Of a stretch of 64,000 nt of DNA, positions 39,914 to 48,739 are shown piece by piece. The notes beneath the pieces were generated by a model. It saw only the letters and a program-made list of their open reading frames with translations, did no database searches and had not been told where the DNA came from. The first letter of the stretch is position 1; each line of letters begins with the position of its first letter. This DNA is from Sciscionella marina DSM 45152. Its GTDB lineage: Bacteria > Actinomycetota > Actinomycetes > Mycobacteriales > Pseudonocardiaceae. The stretch covers positions 434,001-498,000 of the forward strand of contig NZ_KB905381.1 of NCBI RefSeq assembly GCF_000379465.1. Direction: 5' to 3'. The position numbers and the translations under genes are program-made.

Positions 39914-41163
39914 TCGGCGTCCGCGGTGGGTTTGCGGCGGCTGCGACGGTACAGCCACAGCACCAGCAGCAGGGCGAGCACGATGACCACGAGCACCGCG
40001 ACCACGATCAGCCAGGTCGGGCTCCAGCTGTCGTTCGCCGAGTTCGCCATCGCGGGGGAACCCTGGTTGTGCTGCTCCTGCGCGGTGGGAGCGGGCCGGT
40101 CGAGATGCCCGACCGGGGCCACGTTCGCCCCGGAGAGCGCGAATCCGTAGTCCATCAGCCCGGTGGCGTTCTGGTACATGCCCTCGAGATGGTTCATGCC
40201 GTGCATCATGACCAGCCCGACCCGGTGCCCGTCGCGGTCGGCCGCGTTCAGGAAGGTGTGCTGGGCGTCGTCGGTGAACCCGGTCTTCCCGCCGAGGTCA
40301 CCCGGGTACTTGCCGAGCAGTTTGTTGTCGTTCGCGACCTCGTAGGACTTGCCGTGCCCGTCCGGGAAACTCATCTTCTGGGTGTGCACGATCTTGGCGA
40401 AGGTCGGGTTCGCCATGGCGGTGCGGAAGATGTTCGCCATGTCGTAGGCCGACGTGGACATACCCGGCCCGTCCAGGCCGGACGGAGTGGCCGCCCTGGT
40501 GTCCTTGCAGCAGAGCTGCGCGGCGAGTTCGTTCATCTTGTCGACGGCCTTGTCCATCCCGCCGAGCTGCGTGGCCAGCGCGTGCGCGAGGTCGTTGCCC
40601 GATTTCAGCAGCAGCGCGGTGAGCAGCTGTTCGACCGTGTATCGCCCCTTGGGCACGATGCCGACCCGGGTGCCCTCCGCGTCGGCGTCCGCCTGGGTGC
40701 CGGTGACGACCTTGTTCATCTTCAGATCGCGCAGCACGACGAGGGCGAACAGGCTCTTCAGGATCGAGGCGGGGCGCTGCCGTCCGTGCGGGTCCTTGGC
40801 GGCGAGCACGTTCCCGCTGTCCAGGTCGAACAGTACCCAGGAGCCGAAGTCCAGGTGCTTCGGCAGCGGACCGGCGCCTTCCGGGAGCACGTAACCGCAT
40901 TCGGCCATGCGTGGCCCGCCCGCCGGGGTCGCGGGGACCGGCAGCGGCTGCGGGGCGGTGGCGCCCGGCTTCGGTTTCTCCGAGGTGTCCACGGCCTTCG
41001 GTGGCGCCTGCTTCTGCGGGCAGTTCGTCGTGTTCGGCCGCGTGTCGGTGAGCGGCACCGCGTGCCGGTGCGGCGCGGCCACGGCGAGCGGCGCCGTGAG
41101 GCAGCCGAGCAGCCCCGCGACCAACAACGCGATCAGGGCCCTGCTTGCGCGTGTCACTAGCAC
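39910..41163 (-). CDS. dacB1: D-alanyl-D-alanine carboxypeptidase (PBP5 type)
   Basis: A 417-residue S11 peptidase that trims the terminal D-Ala of peptidoglycan pentapeptides. A signal peptide covers residues 1-29, followed by a Pro-rich stretch. Active-site motifs: S-x-x-K as PASILKSL (about 132-139), S-x-N as KSGNDLAH (about 192) and K-T-G as GGKTGFTD (about 294). A C-terminal helix (about 384-405) with RRSRRK anchors it in the membrane. Two adjacent Cys (LCCKD) lie outside the active site. GTG 41163 or 41157 is the start; no clear ribosome site. Position near sdh and trpS fits M. tuberculosis dacB1 (Rv3330, recalled). Confidence 0.93.
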   Translation of the reverse strand: MLVTRASRALIALLVAGLLGCLTAPLAVAAPHRHAVPLTDTRPNTTNCPQKQAPPKAVDTSEKPKPGATAPQPLPVPATPAGGPRMAECGYVLPEGAGPLPKHLDFGSWVLFDLDSGNVLAAKDPHGRQRPASILKSLFALVVLRDLKMNKVVTGTQADADAEGTRVGIVPKGRYTVEQLLTALLLKSGNDLAHALATQLGGMDKAVDKMNELAAQLCCKDTRAATPSGLDGPGMSTSAYDMANIFRTAMANPTFAKIVHTQKMSFPDGHGKSYEVANDNKLLGKYPGDLGGKTGFTDDAQHTFLNAADRDGHRVGLVMMHGMNHLEGMYQNATGLMDYGFALSGANVAPVGHLDRPAPTAQEQHNQGSPAMANSANDSWSPTWLIVVAVLVVIVLALLLVLWLYRRSRRKPTADAD

Positions 41164-41286
41164 CGCGACAGGCTAGCTTGCAGGAAAGCGATGCGGGCCC
41201 CCGCGGGGGATTACCGAGGGTGGTTCTCCCACCATGGGGGAGGTGAACTCCGACATCCGGACAGCAAGAAGGCGCTGCTTGCGATG

Positions 41287-42063
41287 TCAGCCCGGCGCGT
41301 CCACACCCATGGTGCGGGCGAGTTCCGGCAGCCAGGGATGGGTCTCGGCCCCGTCCGGATCGGGGAAGACCTTGAGCCCGTAGGAGAACAGGTTCTGCCC
41401 TTTCCGGTAGAAGCGTTCGCGCATCCGCCGGAGATAGCGGGTCTCGTAGCTGCCGAACTCGTCCACTTCGAAGGCGCTCGCGATCCCGGAGGCGGCGATA
41501 TCGGCCAGGTCCAGGGACTCATCCGAGGAGGGATCAACGATTTCGATGTGATGGACCGCGGACCAGTCGATCCCGCAGTTCTGCTTGCCGAGCTTGAGCT
41601 CGCGCAGGTATGGGCCGAGGTGTTCCTCGTGATGTCCGCCCCTGACATGCGAGAGCTTGCAGTCGAGTTGCTCCGCTCGGCTCTCCGCCAGCCAGGACAG
41701 CCGTTCGAGCAACAGCTTCGTGGCGTAGTTATAGGCCGTCTGCGCGTTCCATGTCGAGCTGTTCAGCCGGGACTTGCAGGTGACGACGCCGGAGATCGTC
41801 AACCAGTCGGCGAGGCCGAGCAGCTGCGCCATCCGGAGCCGCTTGAAGTGGTGAGACGCTTTCTGCCAATGCAGTTTTTCCGACTGACCGGTGTCCCGTT
41901 TGAGGTCGGCGATCAACTCGGTGGCCTTCGGTGCGTCGGTCTCGGCGAACGCCACGGCGGCCAGTACGAAATGCGAACTCGCCGTCGGAGAGCGTGCGCT
42001 GTGTCCGGACTCGTCCACGAAAGCCAGCAGTCTCGGCCGTTCCGGGGGTTTCAGGTTGCTCAT
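41287..42063 (-). CDS. DUF3800 domain protein
   Basis: A 258-residue protein with the DUF3800 hallmark LLAFVDESGHSA near the N-terminus (about residues 11-22) and a later LDLADIAASGIASAFE (about 190-205), whose Asp is the second conserved acid. The family has an RNase H-like fold with acidic residues, is suspected to be a nuclease, and often occurs near mobile or defence genes. No such gene is nearby, and no toxin partner is visible. ATG 42063 is preceded by GGAGG eight bases upstream, better than the GTG/ATG nine codons earlier. It stands alone between dacB1 and the sdh terminator. A recently acquired gene is possible. Confidence 0.75.
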   Translation of the reverse strand: MSNLKPPERPRLLAFVDESGHSARSPTASSHFVLAAVAFAETDAPKATELIADLKRDTGQSEKLHWQKASHHFKRLRMAQLLGLADWLTISGVVTCKSRLNSSTWNAQTAYNYATKLLLERLSWLAESRAEQLDCKLSHVRGGHHEEHLGPYLRELKLGKQNCGIDWSAVHHIEIVDPSSDESLDLADIAASGIASAFEVDEFGSYETRYLRRMRERFYRKGQNLFSYGLKVFPDPDGAETHPWLPELARTMGVDAPG

Positions 42064-42186
42064 CGCGACCACCTCCGACCGACTCGTCACACCCGGTTAC
42101 ACTTCATCGTGCTGCCGGTGCTCGTGGACCGGTAGCGGCTGACCGAGTGATCATCCCTCGTCCATTCGTCCTACCTGGGCAAATGG

Positions 42187-42224
42187 AAAACGGGCGCCGT
42201 ACCGATCGGTATGGCGCCCGTTTT
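42187..42224. terminator. Terminator of the sdh operon
   Basis: A 38-base near-perfect palindrome (AAAACGGGCGCC ... GGCGCCCGTTTT) located 14 bases after the sdhB stop. On the minus strand the stem ends in UUUU. It isolates sdhCDAB from the DUF3800 gene. Confidence 0.9.
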
Positions 42225-42237
42225 GGGTGGCTTCGGC

Positions 42238-43005
42238 CTAGGTGCGCTTGAACAGCAGCGCGCGCTTGACCTCCTGGATGGCCTTGGTGACCTGGATGCC
42301 ACGCGGGCAGGCGTCGGTGCAGTTGAAGGTGGTGCGGCAGCGCCAGACGCCCTCGACGTCGTTGAGGATGTCCAGCCGCTCCTCGGCGCCCTCGTCCCGG
42401 GAGTCGAAGATGAACCGGTGCGCGTTGACGATCGCGGCCGGGCCGAAGTAGGAGCCTTCGCTCCAGTACACCGGGCAGGACGTGGTGCAGCAGGCGCACA
42501 GGATGCACTTGGTGGTGTCGTCGAACCGCGCGCGGTCCGCGGCGGACTGGATCCGTTCGCGGGTCGGGTCGTTGCCGTAGGTCATCAGGTACGGCTTGAT
42601 CGCGCGGTAGGCCTCGAAGAAGGGCTCCATGTCCACATAGAGGTCCTTCTCCAGCGGCAGGCCCTTGATCGGCTCGATGGTCAGCGTGGTCTGCTTCCCG
42701 TTCGCCGCGAACATGTCCTTCATCAGGACCTTGCAGGCGAGCCGGTTGACCCCGTTGATGCGCATCGCGTCCGAACCGCACACCCCGTGCGCGCAGGAGC
42801 GGCGGAACGCGAACGAGCCGTCCAGGTAGTTCTTCACGTAGAAGAGCAGGTTGAGTACCCGGTCGGTGGGCAGGGCGGGCACATCGTAGGTCTCGAAGTG
42901 CGGCGCATCGTCCACCTCGGGGTTGAACCGCTGGATCTTCAGCGTGACGGTGCGCGAGCCCTCTGGAACGGGTGCCGGTTTCGGTGCGGCCTCGGTAGTG
43001 GTCAT
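42238..43005 (-). CDS. sdhB: Succinate dehydrogenase iron-sulfur subunit
   Basis: Electron-transfer subunit of complex II. Cysteine motifs for three clusters appear in order: CAHGVCGSDAM with LAC (2Fe-2S, about residues 69-90; Asp replaces one Cys, as in many SdhB), CILCACCTTSCP (4Fe-4S, about 165) and CRTTFNCTDACPRGI (3Fe-4S, about 215-229). The 255-residue length is normal. Its ATG shares one base with the sdhA stop (TGATG), giving tight translational coupling. It is the last gene of the leftward sdhCDAB operon and is followed by a strong terminator. Confidence 0.97.
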   Translation of the reverse strand: MTTTEAAPKPAPVPEGSRTVTLKIQRFNPEVDDAPHFETYDVPALPTDRVLNLLFYVKNYLDGSFAFRRSCAHGVCGSDAMRINGVNRLACKVLMKDMFAANGKQTTLTIEPIKGLPLEKDLYVDMEPFFEAYRAIKPYLMTYGNDPTRERIQSAADRARFDDTTKCILCACCTTSCPVYWSEGSYFGPAAIVNAHRFIFDSRDEGAEERLDILNDVEGVWRCRTTFNCTDACPRGIQVTKAIQEVKRALLFKRT

Positions 43006-44759
43006 CAGTACTTGCGCTCCATCGGTTCGTAGCGGGTCTGGGTCACCGGTTTGTAGTCCAGGCGGATGTCCGCGGCGAGGGTGCTGCCCTGCTTGTAGGC
43101 CATGGTGTGGCGCATGTAGTTGGTGTCGTCGCGGTTGGTGTAGTCCTCGCGCGCGTGCCCGCCGCGGGATTCCTTGCGGGCCAGTGCGCCGACGACGAGT
43201 ACCTCGGCGATCTCGAGGAGGAAGCCGAGTTCGACGGCTTCGAGCAGGTCGGTGTTGAACCGCTTGCCCTTGTCGTGCACCTGGATGTGCTCGTAGCGCT
43301 GCTTGAGCGCCTGTACATCGTTGAGCGCCTGCTTGAGCGTCTCCTCGGTGCGGTACACCGAGGCATTGGCGTCCATGGTGGCCTGCAGCTCGGTGCGGAT
43401 ATCGGCGACCCGCTCGTGGCCGTGCTCGGAGAGCAGCAGGGCGAGCTGGTCGTCGACGGTCGTGGTGGCCTCCTCGGGCAGCTCGACGAACTCGTGGGCA
43501 TTCGCGTACTCCGCCGCGGCGATCCCGGCGCGGCGGCCGAACACGTTGATGTCCAGCAGCGAGTTGGTGCCCAGCCGGTTGGAGCCGTGCACCGAGACGC
43601 AGGCGCATTCACCGGCGGCGTACAGGCCGGGGATCACGTTCTCGTTGTCCCGCAGGACTTCGCCCTCGATGTTGGTGGGGATACCGCCCATCACGTAGTG
43701 GCAGGTCGGGTACACCGGGACGGGCTCCTTGACCGGGTCCACGCCGAGGTAGGTGCGGGAGAACTCGGTGATGTCCGGGAGCTTGGACTCGAGCACTTCC
43801 TCGCCGAGGTGGGTCACGTCCAGGACCACGTAGTCCTTGTCCGGTCCGCAGCCGCGCCCGGCGAGCACTTCCTGGACCATCGAGCGGGCCACGATGTCGC
43901 GCGGGGCGAGGTCCTTGATGGTCGGGGCGTAGCGCTCCATGAACCGTTCGCCGTCCGCGTTGCGCAGGATGCCGCCCTCACCGCGGACCGCCTCGGAGAT
44001 GAGGATGCCGAGTCCGGCCAGCCCGGTCGGGTGGAACTGGAAGAACTCCATGTCCTCGAGCGGGAGGCCGTTGCGGAAGATGATGCCGAGCCCGTCACCG
44101 GTGAGGGTGTGCGCGTTCGAAGTGGTCTTGAAGATCTTGCCCGCCCCGCCCGAGGCGAACACGATCGACTTCGCGTGGAAGACGTGGATCTCGCCGCTGG
44201 CCAGCTCGTAGGCGACCACCCCGGAGGCGACCGGGTTGCCGTCCGAGTCCGGGGTGAGCAGCACGTCGAGTACGTAGAACTCGTTGTAGAACTGGATGTC
44301 GTGCTTGACGCAGTTCTGGTAGAGCGTCTGCAGGATCATGTGCCCCGTGCGGTCGGCCGCGTAACAGGCCCTGCGCACCGCTGCCTTGCCGTGCTCGCGG
44401 GTGTGCCCGCCGAACCGGCGCTGGTCGATCTTGCCTTCCGGGGTCCGGTTGAACGGCAGCCCCATCTTCTCCAGATCGAGCACCGCGTCGATGGCTTCCT
44501 TGGCCATGATCTCCGCGGCGTCCTGATCCACCAGGTAGTCACCGCCCTTGATCGTGTCGAAGGTGTGCCACTCCCAGTTGTCCTCTTCGACGTTCGCCAG
44601 TGCCGCGCACATTCCGCCCTGGGCGGCACCGGTGTGCGAACGCGTCGGGTACAGCTTGGTGAGCACGGCGGTGCGGGCCCGTGGACCGGCTTCGATGGCG
44701 GCCCGCATCCCGGCGCCACCCGCGCCGACGATGACCACGTCGTATTTGTGAACCTGCAT
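43005..44759 (-). CDS. sdhA: Succinate dehydrogenase flavoprotein subunit
   Basis: Oxidises succinate to fumarate with covalently bound FAD. MQVHKYDVVIVGAGGAGMRAA is the FAD-binding start, TRSHTGAAQGGMCAAL (about residues 40-55) contains the flavin-linked His, and FGGHTREHGKAAVR plus EFFQFHPTGLAGLGILISEAVRGEGG and the catalytic-Arg region lie in the middle. At 584 residues it fits the aerobic actinobacterial SdhA. It starts 28 bases after sdhD and overlaps sdhB by one base. Confidence 0.97.
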   Translation of the reverse strand: MQVHKYDVVIVGAGGAGMRAAIEAGPRARTAVLTKLYPTRSHTGAAQGGMCAALANVEEDNWEWHTFDTIKGGDYLVDQDAAEIMAKEAIDAVLDLEKMGLPFNRTPEGKIDQRRFGGHTREHGKAAVRRACYAADRTGHMILQTLYQNCVKHDIQFYNEFYVLDVLLTPDSDGNPVASGVVAYELASGEIHVFHAKSIVFASGGAGKIFKTTSNAHTLTGDGLGIIFRNGLPLEDMEFFQFHPTGLAGLGILISEAVRGEGGILRNADGERFMERYAPTIKDLAPRDIVARSMVQEVLAGRGCGPDKDYVVLDVTHLGEEVLESKLPDITEFSRTYLGVDPVKEPVPVYPTCHYVMGGIPTNIEGEVLRDNENVIPGLYAAGECACVSVHGSNRLGTNSLLDINVFGRRAGIAAAEYANAHEFVELPEEATTTVDDQLALLLSEHGHERVADIRTELQATMDANASVYRTEETLKQALNDVQALKQRYEHIQVHDKGKRFNTDLLEAVELGFLLEIAEVLVVGALARKESRGGHAREDYTNRDDTNYMRHTMAYKQGSTLAADIRLDYKPVTQTRYEPMERKY

Positions 44760-44787
44760 GGTGGGAGCTCCTGTAGTCCGCGAGGGA

Positions 44788-45204
44788 TCAGTTCGAGATG
44801 TTCGGGTCGAAGGTGAAGATCACGAAGCTGCCGAGTGCGATGATCAGCACGGCGGAGGCGTAGAGCAGCATCTTCAGCCAGAACCGGGTGGTCTCCTTGC
44901 GCGCGTAGTCGTTGATCACGGTGCGCAGGCCGTTCGTCCCGTGCAGCTCGGCGAGCCAGAGCATGGCCAGGTCCCAGAATTGCCAGAACGGGGAGGACCA
45001 GCGTCCCGCGACGAAGGCGAAGTTGATCCGGTGCACGCCGCCGTCGAGGATGTTCATGATCAGCAGGTGGCCGAGCACCAGGATGATCAGCACGAGCCCG
45101 GACAGCCGCATGAACAGCCAGCTGTAGAGCTCGAAGTTGGACCGGCGCGCGGCGGGGCGGCGCTGGGTGCGGGGTGCGGCGAGTTCGCTCGGTGTAGTGG
45201 TCAT
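44788..45204 (-). CDS. sdhD: Succinate dehydrogenase membrane anchor subunit
   Basis: A 138-residue membrane subunit with three helices (about 32-52, 75-95 and 115-135), preceded by a basic RRPAARR stretch. FELYSWLFMRLSGLVLIILVLGHLLIMNI includes the early Ser/Arg quinone-side residues and a His candidate haem ligand; LHGTNGLRTVINDYARKE is the conserved second-loop segment. Together with SdhC it anchors SdhAB and reduces quinone. ATG 45204 lies 5 bases after the sdhC stop. Confidence 0.92.
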   Translation of the reverse strand: MTTTPSELAAPRTQRRPAARRSNFELYSWLFMRLSGLVLIILVLGHLLIMNILDGGVHRINFAFVAGRWSSPFWQFWDLAMLWLAELHGTNGLRTVINDYARKETTRFWLKMLLYASAVLIIALGSFVIFTFDPNISN

Positions 45205-45209
45205 GGTGA

Positions 45210-45638
45210 TCAGGCCCCGAAGATCTTCTCGACGTTGTGACGCAGCATGAAGTACGCGCTGGGGATGAGCACGACGACCCAGATGACGATGATCGCCCAC
45301 AGCATCGGCCGCTGGTACTTGGCGCCCTTGCTCCAGAAGTCCACGAGCATCACCCGGATACCGTTGAGCGCGTGGTAGAGCACCGCGGCGACCAGCCCGA
45401 GCTCCATCAGGTTGACCAGGGGGGTCTTGTAGGTGTCGATCACCGAGTCGTAGGTGTTCGGCGAGACCCGGACGAGCGCGGTGTCCAGCACGTGCACGAA
45501 CAGGAACAGGAAGGTCGCGACCCCGGTGATCCGGTGTGCGACCCAGGACCACATGCCGATGTCGCCGCGGTAGAGCGTGCCCGCCTTCTTCCGCGCGCGG
45601 CCTCCCGAGCCCGCGGTCGTTACCTCACTGGTGGCCAT
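45210..45638 (-). CDS. sdhC: Succinate dehydrogenase cytochrome b556 subunit
   Basis: A 142-residue subunit with three membrane helices. GTLYRGDIGMWSWVAHRITGVATFLFLFVHVLDTALVRVS (about residues 20-59) carries the family SxxHRxTG-like quinone-site motif (SWVAHRITG) and a helix His; LYHALNGIRVMLVDF (about 87-101) holds the likely haem-ligating His. First gene of the leftward sdhCDAB operon; its promoter must lie in the 360-bp divergent gap to the BMP gene. Confidence 0.94.
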   Translation of the reverse strand: MATSEVTTAGSGGRARKKAGTLYRGDIGMWSWVAHRITGVATFLFLFVHVLDTALVRVSPNTYDSVIDTYKTPLVNLMELGLVAAVLYHALNGIRVMLVDFWSKGAKYQRPMLWAIIVIWVVVLIPSAYFMLRHNVEKIFGA

Positions 45639-46001
45639 GGTGTCGGGCCCTCCAAACCATTGCTTGACTCCTCACTCGCCCGGTCCCGCCGGCAGCGGGG
45701 TCCGGACTCGATCGTCGTCGCGCGCTTCACAGTCGGGACGTATGTTCGCCGCACGGTCAAATCGACCGCGAGCAGCACGTTTCCGGATGCTAGTCCCGGG
45801 TCTTGACACCGAGAACACGGCATCTCGCTCGTGTGATCGAGGAGACACGGGCAGCGCCCCGCTCACCAGGTGCGCATGTGTGTGGACGATGAGTACTCCA
45901 TCCGAAAATTATTGGCAACGGAATCGGCGGGCTGTTACCCAATTCACCATTCGTCCGGGTACCGTTCGCGCGTCAAGTGCAGGTGATGAGGGAGCCGAGC
46001 A
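45639..46001. other. Divergent promoter region of sdhCDAB and the nucleoside-uptake operon
   Basis: No gene or RNA recognised. A TTGACA hexamer at 45803-45808 (plus strand) has no good -10 at 16-18 bases. TTGGCA near 45912 with a TGTTAC about 15 bases later is a weak rightward promoter candidate. GAGGGAGC just before 46002 is the BMP ribosome site. The region is AT-richer than its neighbours near 45900-45960. Confidence 0.5.
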
Positions 46002-47159
46002 ATGAAGCACAGGAGGCGCCTAGGGGCGCTTGGCGTCGCCGCGCTCGCGGGAACGCTGATGCTCGCCGGGTGCGCCAAGGATGTGAACGGCCCGGGCTCC
46101 GGTGCCTCCTCCGGCGGTGGTTCGGGCACTGGGCAGGGCTGCAAGCTGGCGGCGCAGCCACCGGCCGCGCCCGCGGCGGCCACCAGCTCGCAGGAGCAGG
46201 GCAAGGGGGTGGACGGCTCGAAGATGCGGGTCGGGCTGGCCTACGACATCGGCGGGCGCGGGGACGCCTCGTTCAACGACGCCGCCTACCGTGGCCTGGA
46301 GGAGGCGCGCGCCAAGCTGGGGGTCAAGGACAGCCGCGAGGTCAGCGCGCAGCCGAACGAGACCGAGGACCAGCGCCAGTCCCGGCTGCGCCAGCTCGCC
46401 GACGACGGCTTCAACCCGATCATCACCGTCGGCTACTCCTACGCCGAGTCGCTGAAGGCAGTCGCGAAGCAGCGCCCGAAGACCCAGTTCGCGATCGTGG
46501 ACGATGACACGATCAAACTGCCGAACGTGCACCCGCTGGTGTTCGCCTCCGAGCAGGGTTCCTTCCTGATCGGGGTCGCCGCGGCGTACAAGTCCAAGAA
46601 CTGCCATATCGGCTTCGTCGGCGGGGTGCGCACCCCGCTGATCCAGGCATTCGAGGCGGGGTACCTGCAGGGGGCGAAGGCCGCGGCGCCGGGCATCAAG
46701 ATCGAGGACGACTACCTCAAACCGGCCGGGGACAACTCCGGGTTCAATGACCCCTCCACGGCGAGCCTGAAGGCCAGCGGACAGCTGCAGAAGGGCGCCG
46801 ACGTCATCTACCACGCGGCGGGCGCCTCCGGGAAGGGCGTGTTCGACGCGGTCAAGCAGGCGGGCGGCGGGGCGCTCGGCATCGGGGTGGACTCCGACCA
46901 GTACTTCCAGCCGACCGTGGCCAATGACAAGGACATCATCATGACCTCGATGGTCAAGAAGGTGGACCAGGCCGTGTTCGGTTATCTCGCGGCCTTCGCC
47001 TCGAACAAGCTCGGCGGCTATCCGAAGCGGTTCGACTTGTCCACCGGGGCGGTCGGCTACACCCGCTCGGGCGGCAAGATCAACGACATCACCGGGCCGC
47101 TGGACGCGTACAAGCAGCAGATCATCGACGGCAAGATCCAGGTCAAGGACAAGCCGTGA
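46002..47159 (+). CDS. BMP-family (PnrA-like) nucleoside-binding lipoprotein
   Basis: Substrate-binding component of a nucleoside ABC importer. The lipobox LAGC gives the modified Cys at residue 24 after a KHRRR signal start; a Gly/Ser-rich linker follows. The PnrA/BMP fold is marked by VGLAYDIGGRGDASFNDAAYRGLEEA (about residues 75-100), TVGYSYAESLKAVA (about 140-153), FASEQGSFLIGVAAAYKSK and GVDSDQYFQP near 305. It overlaps the ATPase gene by 4 bases (GTGA). Adjacent cdd and deoA support nucleosides as the ligand. Confidence 0.92.
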   Translation: MKHRRRLGALGVAALAGTLMLAGCAKDVNGPGSGASSGGGSGTGQGCKLAAQPPAAPAAATSSQEQGKGVDGSKMRVGLAYDIGGRGDASFNDAAYRGLEEARAKLGVKDSREVSAQPNETEDQRQSRLRQLADDGFNPIITVGYSYAESLKAVAKQRPKTQFAIVDDDTIKLPNVHPLVFASEQGSFLIGVAAAYKSKNCHIGFVGGVRTPLIQAFEAGYLQGAKAAAPGIKIEDDYLKPAGDNSGFNDPSTASLKASGQLQKGADVIYHAAGASGKGVFDAVKQAGGGALGIGVDSDQYFQPTVANDKDIIMTSMVKKVDQAVFGYLAAFASNKLGGYPKRFDLSTGAVGYTRSGGKINDITGPLDAYKQQIIDGKIQVKDKP

Positions 47160-47178
47160 GCGAGCGGACGAGCGAACC
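47156..47178 (+). repeat. Short repeat GTGAGCGAGC-n3-CGAGCGAACC, copy 2
   Basis: Twenty of 23 bases match the copy at 36582-36604. Here it supplies the overlapping GTGA start and the first seven codons of the ABC ATPase. A shorter GTGAGCGAGC also occurs in the APC permease N-terminus near 23861. Confidence 0.5.
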
Positions 47179-48739
47179 ATCGTCACCGCGTGACGGGAGC
47201 GAAGAGACCGAACCAGCCGTCGAACTCGAGGGGATCACCAAACGGTTCCCCGGTGTGGTGGCCAACTCGGACGTGTCGCTGCGGGTGCGCCGCGGCGAGG
47301 TGCACGCGATCTGCGGGGAGAACGGCGCGGGCAAGTCCACGCTGATGAAGGTCCTCTACGGGATGCAGGCCCCGGACGAGGGCACGATCCGGGTGAGCGG
47401 GAAGCCCGTGCGGTTCCGCAGCCCCACCGACGCGATCGCGGCCGGGATCGGCATGGTGCACCAGCACTTCATGCTCGCGGACAATCTGACCGTCGCGGAG
47501 AACGTGATTCTCGGCGCCGAGGCGCTGCACGGGATCGGCAGGCGCGCCCGCGCGAGAATCGCCGAGCTGGCCGAACAGACCGGGCTGCGCGCCGAGCCGG
47601 GCACCCTGGTCGAACGGCTCGGGGTGGCCGACCGGCAGCGCATCGAGATCCTGAAGGTGCTCTACCGGGGCGCGCGGATCGTGATCCTGGACGAGCCGAC
47701 CGCGGTGCTCGTGCCGCAGGAGGTGGAGGAGCTGTTCGCCACGGTGCGCGGGATGCGCGCGGATGGCTACACCTTCGTGTTCATCTCGCACAAACTGGAC
47801 GAGGTCCGCTCGATCGCCGATTCGGTCACCGTGATCCGCAGGGGTGAGTCGGTGGGCACCGCGGATCCGCGCACCGTTTCCAGCGGGGAACTCGCCGAGA
47901 TGATGGTCGGGGCGAGCCTGCCGTCCCCGTGCACCGAGGACGCGACGGTGACCGAGACCGTCACCCTGGAATGCGCGGGGCTGGATCTGCTCGGTGCGGA
48001 CGGCACCCGCAAGCTGCTCGACGGGGTGAGCCTGCGGGTGCGCGCGGGGGAGATCCTGGGCATCGCCGGGGTGGAAGGCAACGGTCAGACCGAGCTCGTG
48101 GAGACGATCATGGGCCTGCGCAAGGCGAGCGCGGGCGCGATCACCATGCGCGGTTCGGACGGCACCGAGCACGAGCTGACCGAGCTGGACACGCTGCACC
48201 GCAGGGAACTGGGCATCGGCTACATCCCCGAGGACCGCAACCGGCATGGGCTGCTCGAGCACCAGTCGCTGTGGGTCAACCGGATCCTGGGCTATCAGAC
48301 GCGCGCGCCGATCGCGAAGGGCGCGCTGCTCGATCCGGCAGGGGCGCGCCGGGACACCGAGCGCATCGTCGCCGAGTACGACGTGCGCACGCCTTCGGTG
48401 AACGTGGAGGCGGCCGCGCTTTCCGGGGGCAACCAGCAGAAGCTGATCGTGGGCCGGGAACTCTCGCAGGATCCGGCGCTGTTGCTCGCCGCGCACCCGA
48501 CCCGCGGGGTGGATGTCGGTGCGCAGGCGCTGATCTGGGAACGGATCCGCGCGGCGCGCTCGGCCGGGCTCGCAGTACTGCTCGTCTCGGCCGATCTGGA
48601 CGAACTGATCGGGCTCTCCGATGCCATTCAGGTGATGCTGCGCGGGCGGCTGGTCGCCGAGGCCGATCCGGCGACGGTGACCCCACAGGAACTCGGCGCC
48701 GCGATGACCGGGGCCAGCGAAGGGGGTGCCGCCTCGTGA
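47156..48739 (+). CDS. Nucleoside/sugar-type ABC importer ATPase, two fused domains
   Basis: A 527-residue protein with two ABC domains, as in RbsA/NupA-type importers. Domain 1: GENGAGKST Walker A (about 61-69), Walker B ILDEPTAVLVPQE and an LGVADRQRIEIL region in place of the classical signature (usual LSVGxxQ). Domain 2: GVEGNGQTEL as degenerate Walker A, canonical signature LSGGNQQKL, and AAHPTRGVDVGA as the Walker B region typical of this family. The first codons coincide with a 23-bp repeat also found before trpS (36582-36604), so the MSERTSEP start may be repeat-derived. It is overlapped by 4 bases on both sides (BMP protein and permease). Confidence 0.93.
   Translation: MSERTSEPSSPRDGSEETEPAVELEGITKRFPGVVANSDVSLRVRRGEVHAICGENGAGKSTLMKVLYGMQAPDEGTIRVSGKPVRFRSPTDAIAAGIGMVHQHFMLADNLTVAENVILGAEALHGIGRRARARIAELAEQTGLRAEPGTLVERLGVADRQRIEILKVLYRGARIVILDEPTAVLVPQEVEELFATVRGMRADGYTFVFISHKLDEVRSIADSVTVIRRGESVGTADPRTVSSGELAEMMVGASLPSPCTEDATVTETVTLECAGLDLLGADGTRKLLDGVSLRVRAGEILGIAGVEGNGQTELVETIMGLRKASAGAITMRGSDGTEHELTELDTLHRRELGIGYIPEDRNRHGLLEHQSLWVNRILGYQTRAPIAKGALLDPAGARRDTERIVAEYDVRTPSVNVEAAALSGGNQQKLIVGRELSQDPALLLAAHPTRGVDVGAQALIWERIRAARSAGLAVLLVSADLDELIGLSDAIQVMLRGRLVAEADPATVTPQELGAAMTGASEGGAAS

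Noticed and set aside
41191-41205. Short CCCCCGCGGGGG palindrome near the dacB1 start
   Set aside because: No room for a loop and expected by chance in very GC-rich DNA.
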